This document shows positions 1 through 8,699 of a DNA stretch of 64,000 nt, piece after piece. Position numbers and translations under genes: made by a program. Where the stretch lies: positions 115,552 to 179,551 of the forward strand of contig CBFHJA010000001.1 of the NCBI GenBank assembly GCA_965656085.1, read 5' to 3'. The notes under the pieces are model-generated. The model had not been told where the DNA came from and made no database searches. It was given only the letters and a program-made list of their open reading frames with translations. Positions within the stretch are counted from its first letter, which is position 1. Each line of letters begins with the position of its first letter. This DNA comes from Aliishimia sp965656085 (GTDB lineage: Bacteria; Pseudomonadota; Alphaproteobacteria; Rhodobacterales; Rhodobacteraceae).

Positions 1-186
1 CGAACGCCCGCGCGCCGCGATTTTTGGAAAAATCGTGATTACGGGCGTTAACGCTATAAAAACAAGGTACATCGCCTGTATGACTCCCGTACATACGCTG
101 TGCATACTCTGTACATACAAATCGCGATTCGTTCAGTGATTTGAAATGGTTAAGCCTCCGTACGGTACTCCAGCGTTAACCATTTG
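1..186 (+). repeat. Interspersed GTTAAC/GTATG repeat, copy A (left end cut by window)
   Basis: This is the first of three related intergenic sequences (others at 34789-34990 and 54461-54654). Shared blocks in order are a GAACGCCCGCGCG-like start, GGCGTTAACGC, AAAACAAGGT, a cluster of GTATG/CATAC pentamers (here GTATG once and CATAC three times), a GATTCGTTC block, and a right end CGTTAACCATT. The last 40 bases contain AAATGGTTAA and TTAACCATTT as a perfect 10-bp inverted repeat. The first bases of the window already lie inside the element, so the left terminus is missing. Nothing recognisable lies between it and the 3' end of the gene at 319. Confidence 0.75.
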
Positions 187-318
187 GGCGGCCCCCCCAA
201 CCGCGTCCCACGCCGATCCGCCGGGCACCCCGCCCCTGTCTTCTTTGGGTCAAAAATACCCTCGGAGAGCGCGAGAGGCAGAGCCTCTCGCACGCGCGTG
301 CCACGCGCGTCCGCCAGC

Positions 319-1236
319 CTAAAGCCCGAGCGCCTTCAGACGGGCCGTTTGCCGCTCGGCCAGCGCGTCGATCTCGGCCTTCGCTGCATCGCTCAAGCCC
401 GCGCCGGGTTTGCGCAAGGTTGGATGGGCGATGATGCCCTGCCGGGCGAGCGAATACTTGCGGATCGCCAGACCCATGCCGGGCTGGGACTCGTAGCGGA
501 TCATCGGCATGTAGGCGTCGAAGATATCGCGCGCGCGGGTCAGATCGCCCGCGTCATGGGCATCGAGAACCTGCCGCATCATTTCGGGGTAGCCGAAGCC
601 CGTCATCGCGCCATCCGCGCCGCGCAGAAGCTCTTCGAGCAGGTACATCCCGCCATTGCCGCAGAGGATCGAGATACGGCGCGCGCCTGCATCGGACGCG
701 GCGCGGAGCGTGCTGATTTTCTCCAGACCCGGCCAGTCCTCATGTTTCAGCATCACGCAGGTGGGGCAGTCTTCGACGATTTGCAGGATCACGGAAGGCG
801 AGATCTGCACGCCCGTGGCGAGCGGGAAATCCTGAAGCACGAAGGGGATGTCGCCCAAGGCCTCGGCGGTGTTGTGAAAGTAGCCGGTGATCTGCGCGTC
901 GGTCTTGAGGCCCATGGGCGGCGCGACCATGACCCCGGCGGCGCCCGCCTCCATCGCCTCCCCGCTCAGGGCAGAGATCGCAGCGAAGCCCGACGCGGAG
1001 ACGCCGACGATCACCGGCGCGGCGCAGCGAGAGGTCACGCGGCGGACCACCGCCACGGATTCTTCAGCGGAGAGTTTACCCGCCTCCCCCATCATGCCCA
1101 GAATGGTCAGCCCGTTCGCGCCTTTCTCGATATAGGCGTCAACCATCCGGTCGATGCTGTCCCAGTCGATTGCACCATCGGGCAGGAACGGAGTCGCGGC
1201 GATGGTGAAGACGCCCTTGGTGGTTTCATCCAGCAT
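319..1236 (-). CDS. DapA/N-acetylneuraminate lyase-family aldolase
   Basis: Class I aldolase/lyase of the dihydrodipicolinate synthase superfamily, 305 aa and full length. The substrate-carboxylate loop reads LGMMGEAGKLS (family LGTTGE) near residues 46-56. The Schiff-base lysine is probably K164 in VMLKHEDWPG. The conserved tyrosine of the usual YNVP motif is replaced, the position reading LQDFP at 134-138. This argues against true DapA activity and for a different 2-oxoacid or hydantoin-derived substrate. It is the last gene of the leftward cluster, and its start overlaps the 3' end of the racemase-like gene by 11 bases, so the two are probably co-translated. The substrate cannot be assigned from sequence; the fold assignment is secure. 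Confidence 0.8.
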   Translation of the reverse strand: MLDETTKGVFTIAATPFLPDGAIDWDSIDRMVDAYIEKGANGLTILGMMGEAGKLSAEESVAVVRRVTSRCAAPVIVGVSASGFAAISALSGEAMEAGAAGVMVAPPMGLKTDAQITGYFHNTAEALGDIPFVLQDFPLATGVQISPSVILQIVEDCPTCVMLKHEDWPGLEKISTLRAASDAGARRISILCGNGGMYLLEELLRGADGAMTGFGYPEMMRQVLDAHDAGDLTRARDIFDAYMPMIRYESQPGMGLAIRKYSLARQGIIAHPTLRKPGAGLSDAAKAEIDALAERQTARLKALGL

Positions 1237-1909
1237 GATCGGCCTCTGCGGGTTTGTGGAAAAGGTTCAGCCGGATACGGCCCAAGGCAAGGGCCACGGC
1301 CGCCTGACACGGCTCGACCACCGGCAGGCCGGTCGCGTCTTCGAGCGGAGCGCGGAAGCCCGCCATCCCGGCGCAGCCCATGATCAGCACATCCGCGCCG
1401 TCTTCGTCGCGCAGGCGTTTGCCCGTCTGGATCATCGCGGCGAGGCTCTTGGTCTCGTCGGCCAAATCGGCGACGCCGAGGCCCAAAGCACGGTCTCCGG
1501 CGAGGCGGTCCAGCACGCCCATCGCCCCGAAGGCGCGCAGGTGGCGGGGGATCGACGGCGGCAAGATCGCGATCACGCCGAAGCGTTGGCCGAGGGTGAG
1601 GGCGGTCGCGACGGCGGCCTCTTGGATGCCCAGCACCGGGAGCGGGGTCTGGTCGCGCAGGGCATGGAGGCCCGGATCGCCGAAACAGGCGATGACATAG
1701 CCCGCCGCGTCCGTCTGCGCCGCTGCGAGGCGGAGCATGGGGGCGATGGTCAGGTCCGCTTGGCGTTGGCTTTCGATGCCGGGCGGGCCTTCGGGAAGCG
1801 TCAGGCAGCGGATGGGGATGCCGAAGCTGCGGAGCGGGTCGATGGCGGCGTCGATGCCCGCCGTGACCGTCTCCGAAGAGTTGGGATTGATGACGATCAG
1901 GCTGTTCAT
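1226..1909 (-). CDS. Asp/Glu/hydantoin racemase family protein
   Basis: 227-aa member of the Asp/Glu racemase superfamily, closest in pattern to hydantoin racemases. It opens MNSLIVINPNSSETVT, the typical N-terminal strand and NPNSS motif. The two active-site cysteines are C75 (VIACFGDPG) and C179 (LIMGCAGM). This family racemises 5-substituted hydantoins or related small acids without a cofactor. The start at 1909 was chosen because ATGA overlaps the stop of the VOC gene and because homology begins at once; the longer open frame upstream is shadow. Its neighbours are a hydantoinase-type cyclic amidohydrolase and a lyase, which fits hydantoin turnover. Confidence 0.8.
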   Translation of the reverse strand: MNSLIVINPNSSETVTAGIDAAIDPLRSFGIPIRCLTLPEGPPGIESQRQADLTIAPMLRLAAAQTDAAGYVIACFGDPGLHALRDQTPLPVLGIQEAAVATALTLGQRFGVIAILPPSIPRHLRAFGAMGVLDRLAGDRALGLGVADLADETKSLAAMIQTGKRLRDEDGADVLIMGCAGMAGFRAPLEDATGLPVVEPCQAAVALALGRIRLNLFHKPAEADHAG

Positions 1910-2295
1910 GCGCCGGGCCGTGTCGCGGATTGCATTTCGATCTGGTAGCCCTCGGGGTCGGTGAAGACGAAGGCCCGGATGCCGATCTCGTCGTTGACGA
2001 AGAGTTTGGAGAGGTTGTCGAGCTCCTTGGTCTCGGCATAGGCGTACCACGCATCCACATCCGGCACGCGTATGCAGAGTTGCACCGGTTTGACCTCCGC
2101 CCATTTGTTCATGCCTTTGGTCTCATCAACCAGCCCGACATGGGCGCCGGGGCAGATGCGGTAGATCTTGCACCAGCCTTGGTCGATGGCGAGCGGGAGG
2201 CCCAGCACGTCTTCGTAGAAGCGCATCGCGGCGGGCAAGTCGCGGTAGTAGAAGAAGGTGATCGCGAGGGTGTTCGAGCCTTCGGGGCGGGTCAT
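1906..2295 (-). CDS. VOC (glyoxalase/dioxygenase-fold) protein
   Basis: 129-aa single-domain vicinal-oxygen-chelate protein. It shows the family pattern of an N-terminal beta-alpha unit (ITFFYYRDLPAAMRFYEDVL) and a C-terminal FTDPEGYQIEMQ with a candidate metal-ligand glutamate. Metal ligands are incomplete by eye, so it may be an isomerase, lyase or binding protein rather than a glyoxalase. It overlaps both neighbours by four bases (ATGA), placing it inside a translationally coupled hydantoin-type operon. Its exact reaction is unknown. Confidence 0.7.
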   Translation of the reverse strand: MTRPEGSNTLAITFFYYRDLPAAMRFYEDVLGLPLAIDQGWCKIYRICPGAHVGLVDETKGMNKWAEVKPVQLCIRVPDVDAWYAYAETKELDNLSKLFVNDEIGIRAFVFTDPEGYQIEMQSATRPGA

Positions 2296-3701
2296 GAGTG
2301 CGGCTCCGTGGGTTGGGTGGCAAGGTGCGGGCGGTCCAGCCAGTGGCCACAGCCGGGGGTGCCGTGGAAAGTGCCGTCCTCAACAAGGGTTTGGCCGCGC
2401 AGGAAAACGTGCTCGGGCCAGCCGGTGATCGTCCGGCCTTCCCACGGGTTGTAGCCCACGTTGTCGTGCAGGTCGTTCGCACCGTAGGTGACGCGGCGGT
2501 CGGGGTTCCAGATCACGATATCGGCGTCCATGCCGGGGGCCAGACGGCCCTTGCGGGTCAGGCCGTAGATCTCTGCGGGGGCGGTTGCGGTGAGGCGGGC
2601 GAAGGCTTCCGGGCCGCCCTGCCCTTGCGAGACCATCGCGTCGAACATCAGCGGCAGGCGGGTTTCCAGCCCCGGCAGGCCGTTGGCAATCTGATGGAAG
2701 CCGGATTTCGGGCCAGCGGAGAGCTTGCCGGTCTCGTCGAAGCGGTAGGGGGCATGGTCGGAGGAGACGAGGCTCAGGGTGCCCGCGCGGAGCGCGTCCC
2801 AGAGGGCGGTCTGGTCGTCGGCCCAGCGTTGGGGCGGCGAGCACATCCATTTCGCGCCCTCGATGCCGGGTTTGTCCAGCACGCCTTCGGTCATGAAGAG
2901 GTAATGCGGGCAGGTCTCGGCCCAGACCGGGGCACCGCGTGCCTGCGCCGCCGCGATGGCCTGCGCGCCCTCGCGGGTGGAGATATGGAAGAGCATGACG
3001 GGTTGGCCAAGATATTCGGCGAAGCGGCAGATGCGCTCGACCGCTTCGATCTCGGCCATGCGGGGGCGGGAGCGGGCGTGATCGCGGGGGCTGGTCTGGC
3101 CGGTGTCGATCAGGGCGGCGCGGGCGCGGGCGATGATTGCGTCGTTCTCGGCGTGGACGCAGACCAGCGCGCCGCTGCCCCGCGCGGCTTTGAGGATGCG
3201 CAGGAGGTCGGCGTCGTGGAGTTGGATGTTGTAGGTGGTGAAGACCTTCAGCGAGCGGTGGCCCTCTGAGATCAGCGCGGCGAGGTCGGTGTCGAAGCCG
3301 GGCGCGGTGGTGTCGGTGAGGGTGATGTGGAAGGCGTGGTCGATCATGGCACCGCGCGCCGCGCGGGCGGCGTAGTCGGCGACCGTGTCGCGGAGGGTTT
3401 GCCCCGGGCCCTGCGCGGCGAAGGAGATCACCGAGGTCGTGCCGCCCATCGCAGCCGAGCGGGTCGCGGTCTCGAAGGTGTCGGCGTTCCATTGGCCCAT
3501 GCCGGACATTTGCTCGATATGGGCGTGGGGGTCTACGCCGCCGGGCATGACCCATTTGCCCTTTGCAGAAATGCGGGTTTTGGCCTCCGGGACGGCCGGG
3601 CCGACCGACACGATGCTGCCATCCGAGACCGCCAGATCGCCTGTCACGATCCCTTCGGGAGTGACCACCCGTCCGCCTTCGATCACAAGGTCTATGCTCA
3701 T
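2292..3701 (-). CDS. Dihydropyrimidinase / D-hydantoinase family amidohydrolase
   Basis: 469-aa cyclic amidohydrolase that should open the ring of hydantoins or dihydropyrimidines. All metal-site elements of the binuclear family are visible: GGVDPHAH with H59 and H61, the carboxylated lysine K152 in SLKVFTTY, H183 in CVHAEND, H239 in FHIS and D315 in SSDHAPY. Length matches the family. It begins a chain of four coupled genes (VOC, racemase, DapA-like follow). No N-carbamoyl amidohydrolase was found nearby, so the next hydrolytic step is either encoded elsewhere or not used. Substrate (pyrimidine versus hydantoin) is not decidable here. Confidence 0.85.
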   Translation of the reverse strand: MSIDLVIEGGRVVTPEGIVTGDLAVSDGSIVSVGPAVPEAKTRISAKGKWVMPGGVDPHAHIEQMSGMGQWNADTFETATRSAAMGGTTSVISFAAQGPGQTLRDTVADYAARAARGAMIDHAFHITLTDTTAPGFDTDLAALISEGHRSLKVFTTYNIQLHDADLLRILKAARGSGALVCVHAENDAIIARARAALIDTGQTSPRDHARSRPRMAEIEAVERICRFAEYLGQPVMLFHISTREGAQAIAAAQARGAPVWAETCPHYLFMTEGVLDKPGIEGAKWMCSPPQRWADDQTALWDALRAGTLSLVSSDHAPYRFDETGKLSAGPKSGFHQIANGLPGLETRLPLMFDAMVSQGQGGPEAFARLTATAPAEIYGLTRKGRLAPGMDADIVIWNPDRRVTYGANDLHDNVGYNPWEGRTITGWPEHVFLRGQTLVEDGTFHGTPGCGHWLDRPHLATQPTEPHS

Positions 3702-3776
3702 CGTCCCCGGCCTTTCCGTTCCGCCAGTAGAATGCCTTTTCCAGCGGGATGTGCAAACGCCAAGACGCGGGCGCGC

Positions 3777-5393
3777 TCACTCGGTGGTGCGGAAGCGGGA
3801 CATCTGCACGGCGAGCACGCACAGGAGCGGCACGGCGACGCCGATCAGGGCGGTGACGATCAGCAGGACGCCAAGCTCGGAATAGTCCGCCGAGGAGATC
3901 GGCTGGCCGGTGGCCGGATCGACGCTTTCGCGGGTGACCGTGAAAATCTGGTTGAGGTATTTGGTGCCGAGACTGCTCGCGGAGAGCGCCATGTTCGTGA
4001 ACGACGCCATAACCGCAAAGAAGGTGGCCTTGAGATGCGCGGGCGCGTTGCGGGCGATCCAGGCGAGCATGGGCACCATCGCCACCTGCGCGAGCGGGGA
4101 CTCGATGGCGGTGTCCAGAATGGCGATGAAGCGGGCATCGACCACGCCGCCTGTCATCGCGGAGGTCCAGTCCTGAATGCCATAGTAGAGGCCGATATTG
4201 GGCAGCGAGAGCAGCCCGCCCGCCAGCGTCAGAAGCACCACGATATAGGCGATGGACCGCGTCGCCATGAGCGGGCGCAGCACGATCAGGCCCGCGAGCG
4301 CGAGAAGCGAGGTGATCAGCGACAGGATCGACAGGAAGCGCTCGTCGAACTCCAGAACGTCGATCTCGAACCATGTCTGGCCGGGGCCCGGCAGCGGCAC
4401 GGCGCGGAAGACGAAGATGATCGCGGCAGTGCCGATCAGCACCCGCGCCGCGTCCCGGTCCAACTCTTTGACGAGGCGGGAGATCAGGAACAGGATCACC
4501 GAGAGCGACGACAGGAAAATCGCCTCTTGGGCATAGGCGAAATCGGAGGTGCCGAGCCCGATGCTGAGCAGAACGAAGGCCAGACCGCCGCCCAGAATAC
4601 CCCAATTGACCTCGGTGTCCTGTTCGGGCGCATGGATCGGCAGGCCTTCGCGGGCGCGGCGGCGCTGGATGATCCCGTGCAAGACCGTGCCGCTCAGCGA
4701 GATCACCGGGATCAGCAAGGCGACCAGATAGACCTTGCCGTAGAGCGCGAGCCTTGCCTCGCGCGGCAGGGTTTCGGCATCCGAGAACACCCAGATATTG
4801 ACCGCCGCCACCGCCACCAGCCCGGAGATGATCGCCACGCGTCCCAGCGTCTGCATCGTCGTGTGCATCTCGCGGGTCTTCTCCTCGCTGAAGGGGTGGC
4901 CTTCGGTATCGGCGAGCGGGACCGCCTCCACCGTCATCGCATCGGCGACCACGTCCTGCACGGCATAGCCCGAGGGGGCGAGAAGAAGGGCGATCACGTA
5001 CCATGTCTCCAGCGGGAAGACTGCGCGCATCTGTTCGGGCGCGGTGACGAGCGCGTACATGATGAGCAAGGAGAGCGTGATCAGCCCGGCGCCGAAGACG
5101 ATAAGCCACGCCTTCCAGCGCCAGATCAGGTCCACCAAATGCCCGATCGGCATTTTGAGGATCCACGGCAGGCCCGCCCAGAAGGTCAGCCCGGCGATGA
5201 AGGCGGCGGACAGATCGAGGTAGTCCTTGAGAAAGAACGCGCCGACCACGGAGGTCAGCCCCGACACCCCGGCGGCGAAATAGACCATCAGGGGCGGCAG
5301 GTAGGACCAGCGCAACTCGCGCAAAAGGCCCCACACCACCCGGTCGAACCATGAGGCGCGTGCGGTGGGGATGGGCTGTGACGGGTCCGTCAT
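3777..5393 (-). CDS. MFS transporter, probably BT1-like
   Basis: 538-aa polytopic membrane protein with roughly twelve hydrophobic segments and a long hydrophilic central loop (residues about 265-285 contain RRRAREGLP). The pattern resembles the BT1/folate-biopterin branch of the major facilitator superfamily, but this subfamily call is tentative. It lies 75 bases upstream of the hydantoinase gene on the same strand, so it could import the ring substrate. The start is uncertain: ATG at 5393 (MTDPSQPIP) is used here, while ATG at 5468 has a plausible AGGGA and would add 25 residues. Confidence 0.7.
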   Translation of the reverse strand: MTDPSQPIPTARASWFDRVVWGLLRELRWSYLPPLMVYFAAGVSGLTSVVGAFFLKDYLDLSAAFIAGLTFWAGLPWILKMPIGHLVDLIWRWKAWLIVFGAGLITLSLLIMYALVTAPEQMRAVFPLETWYVIALLLAPSGYAVQDVVADAMTVEAVPLADTEGHPFSEEKTREMHTTMQTLGRVAIISGLVAVAAVNIWVFSDAETLPREARLALYGKVYLVALLIPVISLSGTVLHGIIQRRRAREGLPIHAPEQDTEVNWGILGGGLAFVLLSIGLGTSDFAYAQEAIFLSSLSVILFLISRLVKELDRDAARVLIGTAAIIFVFRAVPLPGPGQTWFEIDVLEFDERFLSILSLITSLLALAGLIVLRPLMATRSIAYIVVLLTLAGGLLSLPNIGLYYGIQDWTSAMTGGVVDARFIAILDTAIESPLAQVAMVPMLAWIARNAPAHLKATFFAVMASFTNMALSASSLGTKYLNQIFTVTRESVDPATGQPISSADYSELGVLLIVTALIGVAVPLLCVLAVQMSRFRTTE

Positions 5394-5584
5394 GCTGGCT
5401 GGCTGCTCCGTTGTCCGCTCTGCCGTGTCGTTGACAGGATGATAGGTGTGAATGCGCCGTCGCGCCATGGGGGCGCGTCCCTGCGGCACGGGGTCTGCCG
5501 CGCAAAATTTCCATTTGACCCCTTCGCGGGGGGTGGGGGCGTTCCTATATATATTCAAACCTTCGAATACATCAGGCCCGACCC

Positions 5585-6019
5585 ATGACACAAAAACTCA
5601 CCTGCCTCGCCTGCGGACAAGCCAACCGCGTGCCACAAGAGCGCCTGAGCGCCGGACCCAAATGCGGCACCTGCGGCGCGCCGCTGATGCGCGCGGCCCC
5701 CACCGACATCTCCCTCGACATCCTGCAAAAGGCCGAAAAGACCGACACCCTGCCCCTCGTCGTCGACTTCTGGGCCAGTTGGTGCGGGCCGTGCCGGAGC
5801 ATGGCGCCGGAGTTCGCCAAGGCCGCTGAGAGGCTCGGCGGGCGGGCGCGGTTCGCCAAGCTCGACACCGAAGCCTTTCCCGCCGCCGGGGCGCGCTATG
5901 GCATACGGGGCATTCCGCTCCTGATCGCCTTCCGGGGCGGGCGCGAAGTCAGCCGGCAGACCGGGCTGATGCCCGCGCAAAAGATCGCCGACTGGATCGC
6001 CGGCATGTATGCGCAATGA
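5585..6019 (+). CDS. trxC: Thioredoxin 2 (zinc-ribbon thioredoxin)
   Basis: 144-aa protein with an N-terminal zinc ribbon (C7-x2-C10 and C27-x2-C30) followed by a thioredoxin domain with active site WCGPC (C67, C70) and the cis-proline region IRGIPLL. This architecture is diagnostic of thioredoxin-2, a cytoplasmic disulfide reductase often tied to oxidative stress. It is followed after 14 bases by a DnaJ-family gene and its modulator, suggesting a small proteostasis operon. The upstream 190-base gap to the divergent MFS gene contains an AT-rich TATATATATT stretch that may be part of a promoter. Confidence 0.92.
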   Translation: MTQKLTCLACGQANRVPQERLSAGPKCGTCGAPLMRAAPTDISLDILQKAEKTDTLPLVVDFWASWCGPCRSMAPEFAKAAERLGGRARFAKLDTEAFPAAGARYGIRGIPLLIAFRGGREVSRQTGLMPAQKIADWIAGMYAQ

Positions 6020-6033
6020 GGTAGACCCCACAG

Positions 6034-6963
6034 ATGACCAACACACCCTATGACATCCTTGGCGTCTCCAAGACCGCCACGCAGGACGAGATCAAGAAGG
6101 CCTACCGGAACCTTGCCAAGACCCTGCACCCCGACCTGCACCCGGACGATTCCGGCAAGCAGGCGGAGTTTCAGGCGGTCTCCGCCGCCTATGAGCTGCT
6201 CGGCGATCCCGAGAAGCGGCGGCGGTATGACGCCGGGGAGATCGACGCGTCGGGGCATGAACGGCCCGAGCATCAGTTCTATCACCAATATGCCGGTCAG
6301 GATGCCGGCGGGCGCTATGACCCGCGCGGCGGGGCCGGGGCCGGGTTTGGCGGCTATGAGCAAGAGGACCTGTCGGACCTCTTTTCGGAGCTTTTCGGGC
6401 AACGCGCGCAGCAGACCTTCCGGGCGCGCGGGCAGGACCTGCGCTATCATCTGGAGGTCGGCTTTCTCGACGCGGCGCGCGGCGCGAAACGGGCCGTCAC
6501 GATGCCGGACGGCAAGGCGATCGAGATCACGATCCCCAAGGGCGTGCGTGACGGGCAGACCCTGCGGCTGAGCGGCAAGGGCGCGGAGGGGATCGGGGGC
6601 GGGCCCGCCGGGGACGCGCTGATCACGATCTCCGTGCAGGCGCACCCGGTCTTCACGCGGACCGGCGATGATGTGGAGGTCGAGTTGCCGATCACCGTCG
6701 ATGAGGCGGTGCTCGGGGCAAAGGTCGATGTGCCGACCATCGACGGGCCGGTCGCGATGACGATCCCGAAAGGCGCGTCCTCGGGGCAGCGTTTGCGGCT
6801 CAAAGGGAAGGGCTTTTCGCATGGAACGGCACGGGGCGATCAGACCGTGCGCCTCAAGATCGTGCTGCCGAAGACCGTCAGTGACGACATGCGCAGGCTC
6901 GCCGAGGAATGGCGCAAGGGTTCGGATTTCGACCCGCGTGCAGAGATCAGGAGGGTGACATGA
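6034..6963 (+). CDS. DnaJ-family co-chaperone (CbpA-like, no zinc finger)
   Basis: 309-aa type II J-protein. The N-terminal J domain carries the HPD triad (residues 32-34) that stimulates Hsp70 ATPase. A Gly/Phe-type linker (about 75-115) follows, then two C-terminal substrate-binding beta domains (LRYHLEVGFLDAARG onward, GDALITISVQAHPVF). There is no cysteine-rich zinc finger, unlike housekeeping DnaJ. It is followed with an ATGA overlap by a CbpM-like gene, the normal partner of CbpA, which supports the CbpA assignment. Confidence 0.87.
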   Translation: MTNTPYDILGVSKTATQDEIKKAYRNLAKTLHPDLHPDDSGKQAEFQAVSAAYELLGDPEKRRRYDAGEIDASGHERPEHQFYHQYAGQDAGGRYDPRGGAGAGFGGYEQEDLSDLFSELFGQRAQQTFRARGQDLRYHLEVGFLDAARGAKRAVTMPDGKAIEITIPKGVRDGQTLRLSGKGAEGIGGGPAGDALITISVQAHPVFTRTGDDVEVELPITVDEAVLGAKVDVPTIDGPVAMTIPKGASSGQRLRLKGKGFSHGTARGDQTVRLKIVLPKTVSDDMRRLAEEWRKGSDFDPRAEIRRVT

Positions 6964-7298
6964 GGTTTGACGAACACATGGTCGTGGCGCGGACCCCGCG
7001 CCTCACGCTGCGCGATCTGCGCCTCTGGGTCCGCGAGGGCTGGGTGCGCCCGGCCCAGGGCCCGTCCGGGCCGGTCTTCGACGAGCTTGATCTCGCGCGG
7101 CTGCGGCTGATCTGCGATCTGCGCAAGGACATGGCGCTGCCCTTCGACGTGGTGCCCACGGTGCTTGCGCTGATCGACCAGCTCCACCGCACACGGCACG
7201 ATCTGCGCTGTCTCGCCGAGGCGGTCGATGAGCAGCCCGAAAGCGTCAGGCAGGCCGTCTTGGCATCCTTCCGCCGACGCACGGGGCGCGCTGGCTGA
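6960..7298 (+). CDS. CbpM-like chaperone modulator
   Basis: 112-aa protein with a MerR-like helix-turn-helix pattern (TLRDLRLWVREGWVRP, then DELDLARLRLICDLR), as in CbpM/YccV-type modulators that bind the J domain of CbpA and inhibit it. The start at 6960 is set by an AGGAGG ribosome-binding site just upstream and an ATGA overlap with the preceding DnaJ-family stop. Gene order dnaJ-like/cbpM-like repeats the E. coli cbpA-cbpM arrangement. Confidence 0.75.
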   Translation: MRFDEHMVVARTPRLTLRDLRLWVREGWVRPAQGPSGPVFDELDLARLRLICDLRKDMALPFDVVPTVLALIDQLHRTRHDLRCLAEAVDEQPESVRQAVLASFRRRTGRAG

Positions 7299-7348
7299 TC
7301 TGCGGCGCATTTTGTGATAAGGTGGACGCAGGCAATCCGGAGGATGTC

Positions 7349-7639
7349 ATGACACCCAATATCACAACCCGCCGCCGGGCCATCGTGGTCCTGTATCGCC
7401 GCTATCTCGACGCCGAGCGCGCGCTGCGCCGCGCGCAGGACGACGCGCGGGCCTGGTTTCCGCGCCCGCCGCGCCGCATCATCGAGATCATCGGCGATCC
7501 GGGCTCACATATGCGCAGGCTGCATGACCGGCGTGACAGAGCCCTGCTGCAATTGACCGCCGCGCACCGGAAATTGGCGGAGGCCCGCAGCAGGTCGCGC
7601 GAGGTCCGCGTGCAGATGACGGTTTTAGCGCTGCCCTGA
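7349..7639 (+). CDS. Small basic hypothetical protein
   Basis: 96-aa arginine-rich, mostly helical protein of unknown function. The start was set by GGAGG at 7339-7343, five bases before ATG 7349. The sequence contains two helical segments (YRRYLDAERALRRAQDDA and LLQLTAAHRKLAEARSRS) and no signal peptide or membrane segment. The 3' end overlaps the convergent Fe-S protein gene by 15 bases. Coding status is supported by the ribosome-binding site and amino-acid composition rather than by a recognised family. Confidence 0.55.
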   Translation: MTPNITTRRRAIVVLYRRYLDAERALRRAQDDARAWFPRPPRRIIEIIGDPGSHMRRLHDRRDRALLQLTAAHRKLAEARSRSREVRVQMTVLALP

Positions 7640-8641
7640 GCGCGCCTGATGGTCCGCCTGCCCGGCCTTGCGCCCGGCACGGCGGGCGAGTTTTTCGGCA
7701 AGCGACGGGCCGACACCGGGGCGGCTCCACGGGCAGACCGCGATGCAGATCGCGCAGCCTTGGGTTTCGTTGAAGAACGGCAGGCACTTGTCGAAATCGA
7801 CATACCATTTGCGCGCCCCGCGCACGGTCTGCTTTTCGGCGAAGATGGCTTCGGGCGGGCAGGCATCCTCGCAAATCCGGCAATTGGCGCAGAACGCGTC
7901 GATCCCGTGATCGGCAGGCGGTGTGGGCGCGAAGGGCGCGTCGGTGAGCACCGCCGAGAGCCGGAATGAGGCGCCGAGGTCACGGTCAATCACGGAGCCA
8001 TGCTTGCCAAGCTCGCCGAAACCACAGGCGAGCGCGGGCGGGATCAGCGCCAGTGCGCCGCTCAGCGGGCCGGTGACCGGCTCGGCCTCCCAGCCCTCCG
8101 CGCGCAGCCAATTGGCGATCTGCTTAGCCACACGCGCGGCGCGGTTGTATTGGCGGACGACCTCGACACCGGCCTGCGGGGCGGGGGCCTTGGCGATCTC
8201 GTCATAGACATGCTGCACACCGGCGACGATCACGCGGCTTTGCGGGATGTGATGGCCCTCGAACACCCAGTCCGGCTGCATCTCGGCCACGCCGATCTTC
8301 TCGCAGGCACCTTGCGCCACGAAGCGCTGCACCTGCGCAGTCCAGTCCGTCGGGGCGCGCGTGACGGGCGTATCGGCCACCGGCGCGTCCGGCATCGCGA
8401 GGGTTTCTTGGCGCCGCGCACGCTCTTGGGCGAACTCCGGCACGCCGGGATCGACGGTGTAGAACCACTTTTGCAAGGCGCCATGGGCAATGTCGCCCGG
8501 GTTCGGCGCCCAATAGACATGGCGCGGGCGGCGCGGCGCGGTCTCGCCGAGGCCGTTGATGTCGTTACCGGATACACCCGGCCACAGGGCGCGCTGTGCC
8601 GGGTCGGGCGTGAAGGGGCGGTGCGGGTTCGGCTTTGGCAT
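7625..8641 (-). CDS. QueG/reductive-dehalogenase-like 4Fe-4S protein
   Basis: 338-aa cytoplasmic iron-sulfur protein. A C-terminal two-cluster ferredoxin module shows CANCRICEDACP and later GCAICIAVCPW, which would ligate two 4Fe-4S clusters. The preceding region (GVQHVYDEI, ALACGFGELGKHG) resembles the cobalamin-binding fold shared by epoxyqueuosine reductase QueG and reductive dehalogenases. The N-terminal ~90 residues (HRPFTPDPAQRALWPG) differ from canonical QueG, so queuosine function is not assumed. There is no Tat signal, so it is not a respiratory dehalogenase of the exported type. Confidence 0.65.
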   Translation of the reverse strand: MPKPNPHRPFTPDPAQRALWPGVSGNDINGLGETAPRRPRHVYWAPNPGDIAHGALQKWFYTVDPGVPEFAQERARRQETLAMPDAPVADTPVTRAPTDWTAQVQRFVAQGACEKIGVAEMQPDWVFEGHHIPQSRVIVAGVQHVYDEIAKAPAPQAGVEVVRQYNRAARVAKQIANWLRAEGWEAEPVTGPLSGALALIPPALACGFGELGKHGSVIDRDLGASFRLSAVLTDAPFAPTPPADHGIDAFCANCRICEDACPPEAIFAEKQTVRGARKWYVDFDKCLPFFNETQGCAICIAVCPWSRPGVGPSLAEKLARRAGRKAGQADHQARSGQR

Positions 8642-8699
8642 GGGCGCGAGCTTAGAACACCTCCGCCGGTCTTGCCAAGTCGGCCCTCTGCCCGCGCGG

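Noticed and set aside
3327..5354. 675-codon plus-strand frame opposite the MFS gene
   Set aside because: Composition (His, Arg, Gln, Gly excess) is typical of antisense shadow; no motif, and the minus strand encodes a clear membrane protein.
2380..5514. 1044-codon open frame on the minus strand, overlapping the hydantoinase and MFS genes
   Set aside because: It is arginine/proline-rich shadow in another frame of two convincing genes; GC-rich DNA keeps antisense and shifted frames open.
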